From positions 1 through 40,655 of IMG/VR virus record IMGVR_UViG_3300031839_000432: a DNA stretch of 40,655 bases; one strand, given 5' to 3'. Under the pieces are notes generated by a model. The model saw nothing but the letters and a program-made list of their open reading frames with translations, was not told the DNA's origin and did no database searches. Position numbers and translations under genes: made by a program. Shown piece by piece: positions 39,301-40,655 of this stretch. This DNA comes from a virus. Every line of letters starts with the position of its first letter. Position 1 is the first letter of the stretch.

Positions 39301-40655
39301 TGCAGTTGTATTAGCCCTCAAGGCATCTTTACCAATTCCTGTATTGTTAGCACCTGTTGTATTAGTTAATAATGAACCACTGCCAAAAGCAGAATTATTA
39401 GATGCTGTCGTAGTATTTGCTGCTGCACCATCACCAACTGCTGTGTTAAAAGAACCTGTAGTTAAATCAGTAAGCGATTCGCTACCAACAGCAACATTAT
39501 AGTTACCTGTGGTAAGTGCATCTAAAGAAATTCTACCTACAGCTACGTTAGCAGAACCTTCAGTATTTGCTGTTAAGGCATTAGCACCTACTGCTACGTT
39601 ATATTGACCTGTGGTGTTTGCAGTAAGCGCGGAAGAACCAATCGCTACGTTTGCCCCGCCACTTAACGATCCGTCATCCAGTGCCTGATTACCCAGCGCA
39701 ACGTTGTTTGCACCAACAGGGTAGTTCCCATCCAGCTTAATTGATCCGCTGTCTACTGAAAATTCACCAGCTACGGTAAGCCCGTCTGTGACAGCAGTTC
39801 CCGTTACGTCGATGCCTGTGGCTGTGGTGGCTAGTTTTTGGTTATTGTTGTGATACAGCTTGACATCATCGTCGTCATTAAAAACGGCAAAAACTTCGTT
39901 AAAACCTCTGTCCGCAAAGATAATCCTGTCATCGGACTCCATGCGAATTTCGCCAGTGGCGTTGCCGTTACGAATTAAGCCATCTGTGCCGTTGCTTAAA
40001 ATCTCAAGGTCAGAGCCAGCGCCGAAGATGGCTTTGGCATTGTCAGGCATAGTGATGCCGTTAGTATGGACAGTAGCGGCAGTTGTAGTCAGTACGCCTG
40101 TGACAAGCGCAGTACCTGACACATCAAGGTTGCCATTCAAGTCAACTGTAGTCGCAGCAATTTGAATTTCAGTGTCTGCAACGAGATCTAACTGACCGTC
40201 TGCGCTTGAGTTGATGTAGATCGCTGAGTCGCGGAACTGAATCTTTTGGTCGGTGGTGGTCGTATTGCCAGCCGTTAAAACCTCAGCCAACGTATCCGTC
40301 ACACCGGGATCAACAAGCGCCATCGCGTCAACAACTGCGGCACCAGAGCCTGCCCCATCAAGGTAAACCACTGCCGTCTTGCCGGTGGCAATCGTGACGT
40401 TCGCGCCAGAACCTTGGCTAATTGCAATCGATTGAGAGCCACTGGTTGCGTTCTCGATGAACATGACGCGGGAAAGGGTGTTTGGTGCAATCGTTAACGT
40501 GCGAGTCGCTGTCAGGCTTGTCGCAGAAGTTACCTTGTAATACATCGCTCGCGCTGGGTCTGACACCCCATCGGCAACCGTGGTCGTTGCGTCAGCATCG
40601 CTGCCAAAAGCTTGCTGAGTCGCGTAACCTAACGCCTCGCCGATTAGCTCTAAGT
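36340..40655 (-). CDS. giant tail fibre with YadA-like head repeats and S74 chaperone (5' partial)
   Basis: The frame is open to the right edge, so the N-terminus is missing; no in-window start is likely, and the GTG at 40566 is internal. Over 1430 codons are visible. After a virion-anchor-like beta region (40655 to about 39740) come dozens of YadA/trimeric-autotransporter head repeats of the form Asn-Thr-Thr-Gly-x-x-Asn-x-Ala-x-Gly-x-x-Ala-Leu, each about 17 residues (about 39720-36850). Parts are grouped into a 72-residue super-repeat. The C-terminus is a peptidase S74 intramolecular chaperone: Ser-Asp-Glu-Arg-Tyr-Lys (Ser codon 36709-36711), RTFNYKN, QTQHGFIAQEVKAA and a final coiled coil (LIPVLVKAIQELSAQNAALT). 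It would trimerise, cut itself off and leave a host-binding fibre. Confidence 0.92.
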   Translation of the reverse strand, partial: LELIGEALGYATQQAFGSDADATTTVADGVSDPARAMYYKVTSATSLTATRTLTIAPNTLSRVMFIENATSGSQSIAISQGSGANVTIATGKTAVVYLDGAGSGAAVVDAMALVDPGVTDTLAEVLTAGNTTTTDQKIQFRDSAIYINSSADGQLDLVADTEIQIAATTVDLNGNLDVSGTALVTGVLTTTAATVHTNGITMPDNAKAIFGAGSDLEILSNGTDGLIRNGNATGEIRMESDDRIIFADRGFNEVFAVFNDDDDVKLYHNNNQKLATTATGIDVTGTAVTDGLTVAGEFSVDSGSIKLDGNYPVGANNVALGNQALDDGSLSGGANVAIGSSALTANTTGQYNVAVGANALTANTEGSANVAVGRISLDALTTGNYNVAVGSESLTDLTTGSFNTAVGDGAAANTTTASNNSAFGSGSLLTNTTGANNTGIGKDALRANTTASNNTAVGYQALADNTTGDENNAFGGGALGNNTTGVDNDAVGYHALFDNTTGSNNVAIGNRALAFNTTASYNTAVGRSALNVNTTGQYNVAVGSLALDANTTASQNTALGYAALSSNITGADNTALGKGALFANTASNNTAVGTGALTANTTGTNHTAVGYHAGLSVTTGIKNTLIGSVSGDALTVGNQNVAVGNGSLSSDTQGSHSVALGDFALRSQNFTSATDAYNTAVGSQAGTSVTTGIHNTLIGGLAGDALTDADNNVAIGRAALTSDTLGSKSVAIGDSALNVQNFTSATDTYNVAVGHAAGAAVTTGVQNTLIGGLAGDALTDADANVAVGYQALTTDTLGSRSVAVGFSALRFQANTSAVETYNVAVGHAAGEAVTTGVQNTIIGGLAGDAVNTASANVAVGYLALSTETKGEQSVAVGWGALQNQNQSSSANAYNTAVGSQAGRYVTTGVQNTLIGGLAGDAITTGSYNSLVGVNAGGAITTGAQNVAFGQGALASNTTGSYNTALGDSSLAANTTAANNTAVGLSALGSNTTGAGNTALGQNALRANTTASNNIAIGYQALYDNTTGTSSVGIGYRALFEHTTGSYNTAVGTSAGLSVTTGIQNTLIGGVAGDALTDADYNVAVGVSALASDTLGSRSVAIGTATLSAQNFTSATDTYNVAVGYSAGNDITTGVQNTIIGGLAADALTTGTHNVALGYAALTTDTQGSASVAIGNEALSTQNFTSATNAYNTAVGDQAGKRVTTGVNNTLIGGLAGEDNTTGHSNTMVGQHAGGDTTTGHSNTFLGFAAANYNVLNTTGLRNVIVGAYSRATAADADGAMVLGYNVAGAAGYTTLGSGTDDIRAAHGNVTWATVSDERYKKDIVDSEAGLSLINALRPRTFNYKNKGELPESFRAYEEGSTEAFKSSQTQHGFIAQEVKAAIDADDSIKDGFKLWDERDDGSQEVAEAALIPVLVKAIQELSAQNAALTARIEALES
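36850..39720 (-). repeat. YadA-like repeat array in the fibre gene
   Basis: Tandem units of about 51 bases (17 residues), and about seven or eight 216-base super-units (72 residues) beginning with Val-Thr-Thr-Gly-(Val/Ile)-x-Asn-Thr-(Leu/Ile)-Ile-Gly-Gly. The super-units lie in two blocks separated by plain short repeats. Copies differ by a modest number of bases. Confidence 0.85.

Noticed and set aside
36340-40655. Tandem repeats considered as a CRISPR array
   Set aside because: The repeats stay in one reading frame and translate into YadA-like head repeats; there are no constant repeats with unique spacers of equal length.
36340-40655. Diversity-generating retroelement acting on the fibre
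   Set aside because: No reverse transcriptase or template repeat is present in the window, and the variation is in repeat units rather than at adenines of one terminal segment.
1-40655. Circular closure joining the fibre at the right edge to the left edge
   Set aside because: Reading the fibre frame across a direct join meets a stop within about 20 codons with no start codon before it, so the two ends do not simply adjoin.
1-40655. tRNA genes, integrase or attachment site
   Set aside because: I saw no cloverleaf with a T-loop consensus and no recombinase motif. A temperate lifestyle cannot be decided from this window.

Overview
The window is a piece of a tailed bacteriophage genome. It looks like a short-tailed (podovirus-like) phage of a Gram-negative, probably marine, proteobacterium. 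The recognisable virion set is a large terminase with a Walker A/B ATPase and a nuclease, a large P22-type portal, a scaffold-like protein, an HK97-fold (Mu gpT-like) major capsid protein, two adaptor or tail-tubular proteins, a large beta-rich tail protein, candidate ejection proteins and a giant tail fibre. I see no tape measure, sheath or tail-tube genes. Many small genes match families I recall from uncultured marine phages (recollection, not a search). Both ends are cut inside genes: about 35 codons of a plus-strand gene remain on the left, and the tail fibre runs off the right edge.

Layout. Positions 1-1094 (plus strand) hold the end of an unknown gene, a RecB/exodeoxyribonuclease VIII-like PD-(D/E)XK nuclease and a small basic protein. 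Positions 1080-4852 (minus) are an early or accessory module: short unknown genes, a zinc-finger/OB-like protein, an ArdC-type antirestriction protein and two intrinsic terminators. Three of its transcription units start at near-identical promoters that contain one inverted-repeat operator. Positions 4929-5645 (minus) encode a 2OG-Fe(II) dioxygenase. It diverges from a plus-strand pair at 5702-6106 (a ribbon-helix-helix-like regulator and an unknown protein) that has its own promoter.

Positions 6103-40655 form one very long minus-strand late cluster, read right to left. The order is tail fibre; small membrane proteins, holin and GH24 endolysin; terminase; portal; small basic proteins; a phage GroES-like co-chaperonin; scaffold; head proteins; major capsid protein; a strong terminator; a second promoter-like region; decoration-like proteins; a long coiled-coil protein; several very basic small proteins; adaptor and tail proteins; and finally the large Gln/Ala-rich, glycine-rich and putative ejection proteins. 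Most neighbours overlap by 1-4 bases or abut, which indicates translational coupling.

How it works together. The left genes look like recombination/replication and host takeover functions (nuclease, antirestriction, RHH regulator, shared operator). The right cluster builds the virion: the terminase pumps DNA through the portal into a capsid whose folding may need the phage GroES with host GroEL, and the holin/lysozyme group releases progeny. Points worth a second look are the triplicated promoter/operator, a one-base frameshift in a small membrane gene, a parS-like palindrome after the capsid gene, a short Ser-Gly-Leu-Tyr-Gly peptide shared by three basic virion-cluster proteins, and a fibre built from nested YadA-like repeats. 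No small terminase, DNA polymerase, integrase, tRNA or CRISPR was recognised.
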